This document shows positions 1 through 6,095 of a DNA stretch of 6,871 nt, piece after piece. The position numbers and the translations under genes were made by a program. Under the pieces are notes generated by a model, which was not told the DNA's origin, did not search any database, and saw only the letters and a program-made list of their open reading frames with translations. The stretch's first letter is position 1. Each line of letters opens with the position of its first letter. Source of the stretch: an uncultured Thermoanaerobacteraceae bacterium (GTDB lineage: Bacteria > Bacillota > DSM-12270 > Thermacetogeniales > Thermacetogeniaceae); contig CALGIY010000142.1 in assembly GCA_937914965.1 (NCBI GenBank), forward strand, positions 1-6,871. Reading direction: 5' to 3'.

Positions 1-621
1 TGTATTTACTACAAATATATTTTCCAAAAGGGCAGAAGACACTACAGCATCCAATAGGATGATGGCGGCTAGTAAGACTAGGTCGAGGCGATGGAACCAA
101 GTGCGAATAATCTCCCAGTTCTCTCCCAGTAGATATCCGCAGTAGGTGAGGAACAGCGACCAGACGAGTGACCCCACAAAAGTATAGATGATAAAAGGAG
201 TCATCTTCAGGCGTGCAGCCCCAGCAGGTAGCGAGATAAAAGTACGGATGCCAGGAAGCAGGCGTGAGAAGAAAACCGTGGCATCACCGTAGCGGTTGAG
301 CCAGCCTTCTGCTTTATACAGTCTTTCTGTGGTCAGCCCGATATATTTACCATAGCGCAGGAGAAGCGGCCGCCCTCCGAAAAGGCCGATATAGTAGGAA
401 ACGGCAGAACCTACAGTACCTCCTGCTGCCCCAGCTAGGGCTGCAGGAAAAAATTTCAACTGCCCTGTAGAAACAAGATATCCTCCAAAGGGGAGGATGA
501 TTTCGCTGGGTAGGGGAATATTGCAGCTTTCAATAGCCATCATGATCCCCACTCCCCAGTACCCTAGGGAGGCAATATAAGCAGTTACAGTTGTCACAAG
601 TTCTAATAACAGATCAGCCAC
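1..621 (-). CDS. DedA family (SNARE-associated/VTT domain) integral membrane protein, 3' end beyond window
   Basis: This frame is open for 207 codons from a GTG at 621-619 to base 1 with no stop, so the C-terminus is missing. It encodes a polytopic inner-membrane protein of the DedA family. The family supports membrane and proton-motive-force homeostasis, and several members are implicated in flipping lipid carriers; the role of this copy is unknown. Visible family marks are a glycine-rich N-terminal hydrophobic segment (about 14-30), the acidic/proline motif E31...P36-L-P-S-E40 before a hydrophobic stretch, a second hydrophobic segment (about 58-80), SRLLPGIRTF at 119-128 (the R120/R126 pair typical of the family), and hydrophobic helices at about 142-166 and 180-200. 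The family is usually about 200-220 residues, so little should be missing, although the final 15 visible residues do not resemble a typical basic tail. The GTG start is chosen because a GAGGAG ribosome binding site lies 10 nt upstream. The gene has its own promoter and is probably not co-transcribed with dusB. Confidence 0.88.
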   Translation of the reverse strand, partial: MADLLLELVTTVTAYIASLGYWGVGIMMAIESCNIPLPSEIILPFGGYLVSTGQLKFFPAALAGAAGGTVGSAVSYYIGLFGGRPLLLRYGKYIGLTTERLYKAEGWLNRYGDATVFFSRLLPGIRTFISLPAGAARLKMTPFIIYTFVGSLVWSLFLTYCGYLLGENWEIIRTWFHRLDLVLLAAIILLDAVVSSALLENIFVVNT

Positions 622-631
622 CAGTAAAACT

Positions 632-637
632 CTCCTC
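632..637 (-). promoter_or_regulatory. Ribosome binding site supporting the GTG start of the DedA gene
   Basis: On the minus strand the sequence AAAGAGGAG spans 640-632, with its GAGGAG core at 637-632. It lies 10 nt before the GTG at 621-619. An upstream ATG at 650-648 is out of frame and overlaps the -10 box, so it cannot be the start. This site decides the unusual GTG start. Confidence 0.75.
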
Positions 638-648
638 TTTTACAAATC

Positions 649-677
649 ATTATACTCGAATAAAATTGGAATGTCTT
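649..677 (-). promoter_or_regulatory. Sigma-A-type promoter for the DedA gene
   Basis: On the minus strand a perfect -10 box TATAAT (654-649) lies 17 bp after AAGACA (677-672), which matches the -35 consensus TTGACA at 4 of 6 positions. Optimal spacing, a position in the intergenic region and the downstream GAGGAG ribosome binding site all agree. Transcription would start near 642, leaving a very short 5' leader of about 20 nt. No operator is obvious, although a repeated GGTACC element lies directly upstream. Confidence 0.7.
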
Positions 678-705
678 GGCAGAAAATACTTTCGGTGTCT
701 AATAG

Positions 706-732
706 CAATAAAGCAAACCCGGTACCATTATT
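706..732. repeat. 27-bp direct repeat, copy 1
   Basis: This copy begins CAATAAAGCAAACC on the plus strand and contains GGTACC at 721-726, followed by ATTATT. It matches the copy at 756-782 at 25 of 27 positions, differing only at 720 (C against A) and 727 (A against G). With the next base, its ends CAATAA (706-711) and TTATTG (728-733) form a 6-bp inverted repeat. A looser similarity extends left to CTAA at 699. Its function is not known. Confidence 0.85.
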
Positions 733-745
733 GAGGGTACCCCGG
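706..745 (-). terminator. Possible weak terminator downstream of dusB
   Basis: Read on the minus strand, GGTACC at 741-736 can pair with GGTACC at 726-721 across a 9-nt loop. CC at 745-744 and GG at 720-719 can extend the stem if two G residues are bulged. The 3' side runs into a moderately U-rich stretch, TTTGCTTTATTG (717-706). The stem is short and the U-tract is interrupted, so this is only a candidate. It sits where a terminator is expected, between the dusB stop and the promoter of the next gene. Confidence 0.3.
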
Positions 746-755
746 AAGCTAAAGA

Positions 756-782
756 CAATAAAGCAAACCAGGTACCGTTATT
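756..782. repeat. 27-bp direct repeat, copy 2, abutting the dusB stop codon
   Basis: This is the second copy of the element at 706-732, exactly 50 bp away, with GGTACC at 771-776. Its right end (782) is the last base of the dusB TAA stop codon (784-782 on the minus strand), so the element starts right at the end of the coding region. Between the copies is an extra perfect 8-bp palindrome, GGGTACCC, at 735-742. The region therefore carries three GGTACC hexamers within 56 bp. Confidence 0.85.
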
Positions 783-1765
783 TATAAGAATTCCCCCAGG
801 TAGTCATCCAGCAGAGCATGGACCTCCTCAGGGGTTTTTGCGGCATTGACCTCGGCACGCCTTTTGGCGGCACCGGTCAGACCTTTGAGATGCCAGGCAA
901 GCTGCTTCCTCATCTGGAGTACAGCAGTTGGGGTACCTTTCAGGCTCACCGCCAGGTCTAGATGCCTTTGTGCCATGCAGATCTGATCTGCTGCTTCAGG
1001 TCCAGGCAGCAGTTCACCTGTATATAGAAAATGTACTGTGCGCTGAAAAATCCAGGGGTTTCCCAGTGCCCCTCTCCCGATCATCACCGCATCACAGCCG
1101 GTCTCCTCGATCATCTTTCTGGCGTCTTCTGGAGTAAAGATATCCCCATTTCCGATCACTGGGATCTTTACCGCCTTTTTTACCAGGCGGATAATCCCGC
1201 GGTCAGCTTTGCCTGAATAGAACTGGTTCCGGGTACGCCCGTGAACAGCCACAGCAGCAGCGCCATTTTCCTCTGCCAGCATACTCAACTCCACAGCAGC
1301 ATCCTCACCTGTGGCCCACCCTCTACGCATCTTCACCGTTACCGGCACATCCACAGCTTCAACCACCGCCCTGATGATCTCCGCGGCTCTAGGGAGATCC
1401 CGCATCAAAGCGCTCCCCTCACCGTTTTTGATAATTTTGGGAGTAGGGCAACCCATGTTGATGTCCACTAGGCCTGCGCCGTGCTCCACCACTACTGCGG
1501 CAGCCCGTGCCAGCCTTTCCGGTTCCGACCCGAAGATCTGCACCCCAACCGGGTAATTTTCTCCGCTCAAGTCAAAGAACTCCATGGTTTTTTTGTTTTT
1601 ATAGAGGATCGCCTCAGCGCTTACCATCTCTGTGTAAACTAAACCACAGCCATATTCATGAGCCAGCATCCGGAATGGTTTGTCGGTAAAACCGGCCATA
1701 GGGGCCAAGAATACCTGGTTAGGCAGGAGAAGTGACCCGATCCTTACTCTACCTGTTGCGCTCAT
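782..1765 (-). CDS. dusB: tRNA-dihydrouridine synthase, DusB/NifR3 type
   Basis: This 327-residue flavoprotein (FMN, NADPH-dependent) would reduce specific uridines in the tRNA D-loop to dihydrouridine in the cytoplasm. It is close to the usual family length. The TIM-barrel domain opens with VFLAPMAGFTDKPFR (18-32). The catalytic cysteine is C106 in INMGCPTPK. VTVKMRRGW (142-150) supplies K145, VHGRTRNQFYSG (174-185) supplies H175, and the phosphate-binding end has IGNGDI (204-209) and IGRGALGNPW (229-238). A helical C-terminal domain (about 250-327) follows. The ATG at 1765 lies inside the end of coaX, giving a 17-nt overlap and suggesting translational coupling; only a weak purine run (GGGGG, about 13 nt upstream) serves as a ribosome binding site. 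It is probably the last gene of the operon. The DusB subgroup is assigned by motif resemblance, and the exact tRNA position modified is not shown by the sequence. Confidence 0.93.
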   Translation of the reverse strand: MSATGRVRIGSLLLPNQVFLAPMAGFTDKPFRMLAHEYGCGLVYTEMVSAEAILYKNKKTMEFFDLSGENYPVGVQIFGSEPERLARAAAVVVEHGAGLVDINMGCPTPKIIKNGEGSALMRDLPRAAEIIRAVVEAVDVPVTVKMRRGWATGEDAAVELSMLAEENGAAAVAVHGRTRNQFYSGKADRGIIRLVKKAVKIPVIGNGDIFTPEDARKMIEETGCDAVMIGRGALGNPWIFQRTVHFLYTGELLPGPEAADQICMAQRHLDLAVSLKGTPTAVLQMRKQLAWHLKGLTGAAKRRAEVNAAKTPEEVHALLDDYLGEFL

Positions 1766-2513
1766 AGATAAGTTTGAGCCCCCAGAGGGTGATGTCGGGA
1801 TCGATGTGGTCCACGCACTTGGTTCCAGAGCAGATCAGTTCCGCCATTCCACCGGTGGCCACAACAACTGCATCACCCCCGATTTCTGTCTTGATTCTTT
1901 GAACAATTCCCTCCAGCTGCCCAATAAACCCGTAGTAGATCCCGGACTGCATGCTGGCTACCGTATTCTTTCCGATCACCTGGCCTGGCTTCAGCAGCTC
2001 AATACGGGGAAGTTTAGCGGCCTTTTCAAAAAGCGCTTCAGTAGCAACACCGATTCCGGGGACAATGGCGCCCCCTAGATACTCCCCAGAACGGGAAACA
2101 GCACAAAAGGTGATAGCTGTACCAAAATCCACGATCACCGATGGAGCACCATAGCGTTCAGCCACTGAAACAGCATTGACAATCCGGTCTGCCCCCACCT
2201 CCCGTGGGTTTTCATAGCGGATTGGCATCCCGGTCTTCACCCCAGGCCCCACCACCAGCGGTACCTTTCTAAAGTAACGGCTGCACATCTCACAGATCAC
2301 CGGGGTCATAGGTGGTACCACAGAGGACATCACTATTGCTTCTACATCCACTAAATCCAGTCCCTGGAAGTAGAAGAGATTCCTCACAAATACCCCCAGG
2401 TCATCTGCAGTGCGCCGTCGGTCTGTCCCGGTCCGCCAGCTGGTGACCAGGTCATCTCCATCGAAAACGCCCAGTACAATATTTGTATTCCCAACATCGA
2501 TAACAAGAATCAT
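1749..2513 (-). CDS. coaX: Type III pantothenate kinase
   Basis: This 254-residue cytoplasmic enzyme of the acetate-kinase/Hsp70-like fold phosphorylates pantothenate to 4'-phosphopantothenate, the first step of CoA synthesis. It has the usual family length. The N-terminal phosphate-binding motif DVGNTN is at 6-11, including catalytic D6. GADR at 107-110 supplies D109, and DFGTAITF at 129-136 supplies D129. GGAIVPG (147-153), the conserved helix around KNTVASMQSG (182-191) and the late ATGG (219-222) follow. Residue 134 is Ile where family members commonly have Thr (DFGTATT); the change is conservative and the catalytic aspartates are intact, so activity is expected. The ATG at 2513 overlaps the birA stop as ATGA, and a GGGAGG ribosome binding site lies 10 nt upstream inside birA. 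The 3' end overlaps dusB by 17 nt. Type III kinases are not feedback-inhibited by CoA in characterised members. Confidence 0.96.
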   Translation of the reverse strand: MILVIDVGNTNIVLGVFDGDDLVTSWRTGTDRRRTADDLGVFVRNLFYFQGLDLVDVEAIVMSSVVPPMTPVICEMCSRYFRKVPLVVGPGVKTGMPIRYENPREVGADRIVNAVSVAERYGAPSVIVDFGTAITFCAVSRSGEYLGGAIVPGIGVATEALFEKAAKLPRIELLKPGQVIGKNTVASMQSGIYYGFIGQLEGIVQRIKTEIGGDAVVVATGGMAELICSGTKCVDHIDPDITLWGLKLIYERNR

Positions 2514-3496
2514 GTCCTATCATCCTCCCGGCATAGGGTAACCTCTCCAGCACTGCACCTGATTTCTTCTCCTTGGGGAAGCCGCAGAGTAAGTGCCCCA
2601 TCTTCCGCCAATCCTACCGCTTCCCCCAAGAACTCCTCCCCACCCACTAAAATGCGCACCTTCTTACCCAGGATGGCTTCATACTGGAGCCAGTATTCCC
2701 GAGCCTGAGCAAATCCACGGCGGCAGTATTCCTCATAGTCCCCTTCCAGTGTCTCCAAGATGCGCTGCAGAAGAGGGACACGGGGAATTCCCCCCCCGTT
2801 GATGATTGCAAGGGAGGTGGCTGTATCTTGCAGTTCTGGGGGAAAGTCATTACTTTCCTGGTTCACATTGATCCCAATTCCCAGCACCAGGCAGTTAACC
2901 TCGCTAGATCCCACCATCTCCACCAGAATACCGCTGAACTTTTTCCCTTGATAGATCAGGTCATTCGGCCATTTGATACCAGGCCTGATCCCTGTATGGC
3001 TGTGGATGGTCCGAGCAGTGGATGCTCCTGACACCAAGGTAATCTCGGGAACGAGATAAGGAAGTATGGATGGACGCAGGATCAGGGAAAAGAGAAGGCA
3101 CTTCTTTTTCGGAGAATGCCACGGCCTGCGCCAACGCCCCCGGCCAGCAGTCTGTTCCTCAGCCACCACCAGCGTCCCTTCAGGGTACCCTTTCCGGGCC
3201 AAATCAAGTGCGATCTGGTTGGTAGAACCGACACTCTGGAAGTGAAAGATCTCTTTGGCCAAGACCTGGGTCTTCAGCCCACGCCGGATCTCCCAGGGAT
3301 AAAGAAGATCCGGGGTATCCAGGTAGAGATAGCCAGGTTCAAAAGCTCCCTTGATCAGGTAGCCCAATTCCTGAAGCTTACACACCTGCTCCCTGACCGC
3401 AGTTTCACTGATCCCCAAATCAAATGCCAGGGCATCACCTGAGATAGGTTTCCCCTGCATTAAAATTTTCAGTAATTTTTCCCTTGTCTCTATCAA
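2510..3496 (-). CDS. birA: Biotin-protein ligase with N-terminal helix-turn-helix (BirA, probable bifunctional repressor)
   Basis: The 328-residue protein would make biotinyl-AMP and attach biotin to acceptor proteins such as carboxylase BCCP domains. Residues 1-60 form a winged helix-turn-helix (ISGDALAFDLGISETAVREQ region), so it is the two-function type that can also repress biotin genes. The catalytic domain has SVGSTNQIA (88-96), the biotinyl-AMP loop AGRGRWRRPW (117-126), KWPND with catalytic K175 (175-179), SGILVEM (188-194) and GIGINVN (206-212). The C-terminal SH3-like domain covers about 278-322. The start is TTG at 3496-3494, overlapping the nadC stop as TTGA; an AGGAG sequence about 13 nt upstream lies in the last codons of nadC. 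The next in-frame ATG (codon 13) would cut into the helix-turn-helix, so TTG is preferred. No biotin gene or clear BirA operator is present here, so its repressor targets are unknown. Confidence 0.95.
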   Translation of the reverse strand: MIETREKLLKILMQGKPISGDALAFDLGISETAVREQVCKLQELGYLIKGAFEPGYLYLDTPDLLYPWEIRRGLKTQVLAKEIFHFQSVGSTNQIALDLARKGYPEGTLVVAEEQTAGRGRWRRPWHSPKKKCLLFSLILRPSILPYLVPEITLVSGASTARTIHSHTGIRPGIKWPNDLIYQGKKFSGILVEMVGSSEVNCLVLGIGINVNQESNDFPPELQDTATSLAIINGGGIPRVPLLQRILETLEGDYEEYCRRGFAQAREYWLQYEAILGKKVRILVGGEEFLGEAVGLAEDGALTLRLPQGEEIRCSAGEVTLCREDDRT

Positions 3497-4341
3497 ATAC
3501 CTTTCATCTCTCCTATATCCATGCTGATATCTAAAGCCATGACAGAATGAGTGATGGCCCCCACAGAGATCAAATCAACCCCGGTTTCTGCCACCTCTCG
3601 AACAGCATCCCCGGCTATACCCCCTGATGCCTCCAGGAGAACCCGGCCTGCGCTGATTTTAACCGCATCACGCATCAAAGCTGGCGGCATGTTGTCCAAC
3701 ATGATGATATCCGCACCAGCATCCAAGGCTTCATGGAGCTGGCCTATGCTTTCCACCTCCACCTCGATCTTTACGGTGTGAGGGACTGCGGCTCGTGCCC
3801 GGCGGACTGCCTCGGTAATACCCCCAGCAACCTTGATGTGGTTGTCCTTGATCAAGACCCCATCATCAAGGCCTAACCGGTGATTATACCCCCCACCGGT
3901 GCGCACCGCATACTTCTCTAAAATCCTCAGCCCCGGGGTGGTCTTCCTGGTATCAACAAGACGAGCCCTCGTTCCTTCAAGCATTTTGGCAAGACCAGCG
4001 GCAGCAGTGGCGATCCCGCTCAAACGCTGGAGTAAGTTCAAGGCAACCCGCTCTCCAGTGAGCAAGGCACGCCCAGAGCCATTGATGCGGGCAATAACAC
4101 TGCCAGGAACAAGCTCACTGCCGTCTGTAAGTTCTTGGCGAATCTCCACATCTGGATCCAGCAGTTGAAAAGTGCGCGCAGCTGCCGGCATACCGGCCAG
4201 GATCCCCTTACCTTTGCTGTGAATGATTCCTTCAGCTATAAAACCTTCAGGAACCAACGCATTGGTAGTTAAATCCCCTCTTCCTACATCCTCCGCTAAG
4301 GCACGGCGCACCACATCATCAATCACCCATAAAGGCAGCAT
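3493..4341 (-). CDS. nadC: Nicotinate-nucleotide pyrophosphorylase (carboxylating), quinolinate phosphoribosyltransferase
   Basis: This 282-residue cytoplasmic enzyme converts quinolinate and PRPP to nicotinate mononucleotide, CO2 and PPi, the third step of de novo NAD synthesis. Its length is typical. The N-terminal domain includes EDVGRGDLTT (17-26). The alpha/beta barrel carries the substrate-binding motifs DTRKTTPGLR (130-139), the GGGYNHRLGLDD run (149-160) followed by LIKDNH (163-168), KIEVEVE (191-197), DIIMLDN (211-217), LEASGGI (236-242) and ISVGAITHS (258-266). The basic residues that bind PRPP and quinolinate (R132, K133, R139, H154, R155, K165) are present. The ATG at 4341 is preceded by AAGGGTGGG, a reasonable ribosome binding site. 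The 72-nt gap after nadB is AT-rich and shows no clear promoter or hairpin, so co-transcription with nadB is likely. The stop overlaps the birA start. Confidence 0.97.
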   Translation of the reverse strand: MLPLWVIDDVVRRALAEDVGRGDLTTNALVPEGFIAEGIIHSKGKGILAGMPAAARTFQLLDPDVEIRQELTDGSELVPGSVIARINGSGRALLTGERVALNLLQRLSGIATAAAGLAKMLEGTRARLVDTRKTTPGLRILEKYAVRTGGGYNHRLGLDDGVLIKDNHIKVAGGITEAVRRARAAVPHTVKIEVEVESIGQLHEALDAGADIIMLDNMPPALMRDAVKISAGRVLLEASGGIAGDAVREVAETGVDLISVGAITHSVMALDISMDIGEMKGI

Positions 4342-4413
4342 TTATTTCCCACCCTTATTCATTATTTACTAAACTGAGCCTTTTCTTGCCAGCAGGTATT
4401 TAATGAAACCACA

Positions 4414-5976
4414 TTACCTTTGAACAATAACATGGCGCAGCCAGTACCGATCATCCCTTTGTGGGAAGTCTTCCCGGAAGTGCCCACCACGGCTCTCCTT
4501 CCTCATCAGAGCAGCCCTGGCCGCCAGCCACCCCAAAGTGAGCAAGTTCTCTGACTCCACTCCCCGGCGTGAAGCCGGACGCTTCGGATAGTGCTGCCTG
4601 ATCCTTTCCAGTTCAGCTACAGCTGCAGCAAGGTCATTCCCTTTTCTGATGATCCCTACCTTTTCCCACATCAGTAAACGTATCTGTTCAGCAACCTTCG
4701 CCCAAGGGACATCCCAATCTGGTGTCCTTTCCTCGAGGTCCAACCCAAAGAGATCAGGCTCTGTAGAGTGTTCTTCAATAAACTTTCTGGCATGTTCCGC
4801 TGCTCGGGCACCGAAGACCAGTCCCTCCAGTAGAGAGTTGCTGGCCAAACGGTTGGCGCCATGCACCCCATTGCAGGCCACCTCCCCACAGGCATAAAGC
4901 CCGGGGATGCTGGTCTCTCCATCCTTACCGGCGGAGACCCCTCCCATAATATAGTGAGCAGCAGGGGCAACAGGGATACACCCTTCATTAAGATCAACCC
5001 CATACTGATCACAGGTACGCCAGATATTAGGGAACCGCTTCCTGAACCTTTCCAGGTCTAGGTGGGAAATATCTAGATTGACGCGATCTGATCCGCTTTT
5101 CAGCATCTCAGAAACAATCGCTCGGGATACCACATCCCGTGGTGCCAATTCAGCCAGTTGATGGTAATCAGGCATGAATCGCTCACCGTTAATATTGCGT
5201 AATAAAGCCCCCTCCCCCCGCACTGCTTCGGAAATTAAGAAGCGGGGCGCCTCTTTCAGCGACAACGCTGTGGGGTGAAACTGAACGAACTCCATATCCA
5301 TCATCACAGCACCAGCACGATAAGCTGCCGCCATCCCATCCCCTGTAGCAACAGCAGGGTTTGTGGTATTCTGGTAAAGCTGCCCGGCACCACCAGTCGC
5401 CACAATAACTGCACGACCCCGGCAAGTGGAAAGCTCCCCAGTCAGACTATCCATGAACACAGCTCCCACACACCGGCCTGTATGCGAATCCCGCAGAAAA
5501 TCGACGAGAAAACACCCTTCCCGCAGGGTAATACGCCGGTCAGCACGGCACTCCTGAATCAAAGTTCTGGCAATCTCCCAACCGGTGGTATCGCTGGCAT
5601 GGAGGATTCTTCTTTTACTATGAGCGCCCTCTTGGCCTAGGGCCCACTCACTCCCCTCCCGGTCAAAGCGCACCCCCAGTTCCACCAATTCCATCACCCT
5701 AGCAGGTCCCTCAGTAACCAGAACCTCCACAACATCATGGTCACAAAGGCCGGCCCCTGCATCCAGGGTATCCTCTAAGTGCAGGAAAGGGGAATCACCC
5801 TCATCAATAGCAGCGGCAATCCCTCCCTGCGCCTTTTCGGTATTGCTGTCTTGTGCCCGCTCTTTGGTCATCACCAGTACAGAACCGTACTCTTTTGCTC
5901 TGTAAGCAGCAACAAGTCCGGCAATACCACTTCCAATAATCAAAAAATCAGCTTCCCAGGAGGGCAACCAAAACAT
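4414..5976 (-). CDS. nadB: L-aspartate oxidase
   Basis: This FAD enzyme of the succinate dehydrogenase/fumarate reductase flavoprotein superfamily oxidises L-aspartate to iminoaspartate, the substrate of NadA. The frame is open upstream to an ATG at 6021 (535 residues). The ATG at 5976 is preferred because GGAG lies 6 nt before it, it removes a hairpin-forming N-terminal extension, and the 520-residue product starts just before the FAD fold, as in the family. In numbering from 6021, the Rossmann motif LIIGSGIAG is at 27-35, GGIAAA at 66-71, HSKRRILHASDTTG at 134-147, ATGGAGQLYQNTTNP at 208-222, MEFVQFHPTAL at 243-253, EAVRGEGALL at 265-274, PRDVVSRAI at 294-302, HYIMGGV at 356-362 and LYACGEVACNGVHGANR at 375-391. 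The helical C-terminal domain ends with SRGGHFREDFP (510-520). Subtract 15 for the preferred start. Its position next to nadA and nadC favours aspartate oxidase over fumarate reductase. Confidence 0.96.
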   Translation of the reverse strand: MFWLPSWEADFLIIGSGIAGLVAAYRAKEYGSVLVMTKERAQDSNTEKAQGGIAAAIDEGDSPFLHLEDTLDAGAGLCDHDVVEVLVTEGPARVMELVELGVRFDREGSEWALGQEGAHSKRRILHASDTTGWEIARTLIQECRADRRITLREGCFLVDFLRDSHTGRCVGAVFMDSLTGELSTCRGRAVIVATGGAGQLYQNTTNPAVATGDGMAAAYRAGAVMMDMEFVQFHPTALSLKEAPRFLISEAVRGEGALLRNINGERFMPDYHQLAELAPRDVVSRAIVSEMLKSGSDRVNLDISHLDLERFRKRFPNIWRTCDQYGVDLNEGCIPVAPAAHYIMGGVSAGKDGETSIPGLYACGEVACNGVHGANRLASNSLLEGLVFGARAAEHARKFIEEHSTEPDLFGLDLEERTPDWDVPWAKVAEQIRLLMWEKVGIIRKGNDLAAAVAELERIRQHYPKRPASRRGVESENLLTLGWLAARAALMRKESRGGHFREDFPQRDDRYWLRHVIVQR

Positions 5977-5981
5977 CCCCT

Positions 5982-5985
5982 TCTC
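5982..5985 (-). promoter_or_regulatory. GGAG ribosome binding site deciding the nadB start
   Basis: On the minus strand, GGAG followed by AAGGGG directly precedes the ATG at 5976-5974, which is good Shine-Dalgarno spacing. The alternative in-frame ATGs at 6021 and 5988 have only weak or too-close purine runs. This makes the internal ATG the most probable start. Confidence 0.6.
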
Positions 5986-6001
5986 CATCGTCCTATGCAA
6001 C

Positions 6002-6015
6002 GGGGACAATTCCCC
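6002..6015 (-). other. Small stem-loop in the nadA-nadB leader
   Basis: On the minus strand GGGGA (6015-6011), a 4-nt loop ATTG, and TCCCC (6006-6002) form a perfect 5-bp GC-rich stem. CAA and TTG on either side could extend it with one bulged base. It lies just upstream of the preferred nadB start. No U-tract follows, so it is unlikely to be an intrinsic terminator; it could be an RNA processing or stability element, or chance. Confidence 0.45.
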
Positions 6016-6061
6016 TTGCATATGGTCTTACTTCAGAACTTGTCAGTCCGAATTCATCGTC

Positions 6062-6086
6062 TGATGGTGTCACCTACCAACCATCA
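6062..6086 (-). other. 7-bp inverted repeat just after nadA
   Basis: TGATGGT at 6062-6068 and ACCATCA at 6080-6086 are perfect inverted repeats separated by 11 nt, starting about 10 nt after the nadA stop. No run of U follows on the minus strand, so it is not a convincing terminator. It could be an RNA stem between the two cistrons or a protein-binding site; the sequence alone cannot decide. Confidence 0.4.
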
Positions 6087-6095
6087 ACAAATATG

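Noticed and set aside
706..782. GGTACC repeats as a BirA operator, CRISPR array or att site
   Set aside because: They do not match the BirA inverted-repeat pattern. Only two full copies exist, with a short non-spacer-like interval, and no integrase or cas gene is nearby.
1680..2078. 132-codon plus-strand open frame
   Set aside because: It lies opposite the clearly functional coaX and dusB genes, has no ribosome binding site or recognisable domain, and is a shadow of codon bias on the other strand.
3116..3442. 108-codon plus-strand open frame
   Set aside because: It is entirely antisense to the conserved birA gene and shows no family features.
4342..4413. Regulatory element or small gene in the nadB-nadC gap
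   Set aside because: The 72-bp AT-rich gap shows no clear promoter pair, hairpin with U-tract, or start-stop frame beyond the nadC ribosome binding site.
6002..6015. Intrinsic terminator between nadA and nadB
   Set aside because: The 5-bp GC stem is followed by GTTGCATAGG on the minus strand with no U-run, so termination is unlikely.
6017..6046. Possible internal promoter before nadB on the minus strand (CTGACA at 6046-6041, TATGCA at 6022-6017)
   Set aside because: The -35 is good (5 of 6), but the -10 matches at only three positions, lacks the key final T, and spacing is 18 bp. It is too weak to list as a feature.
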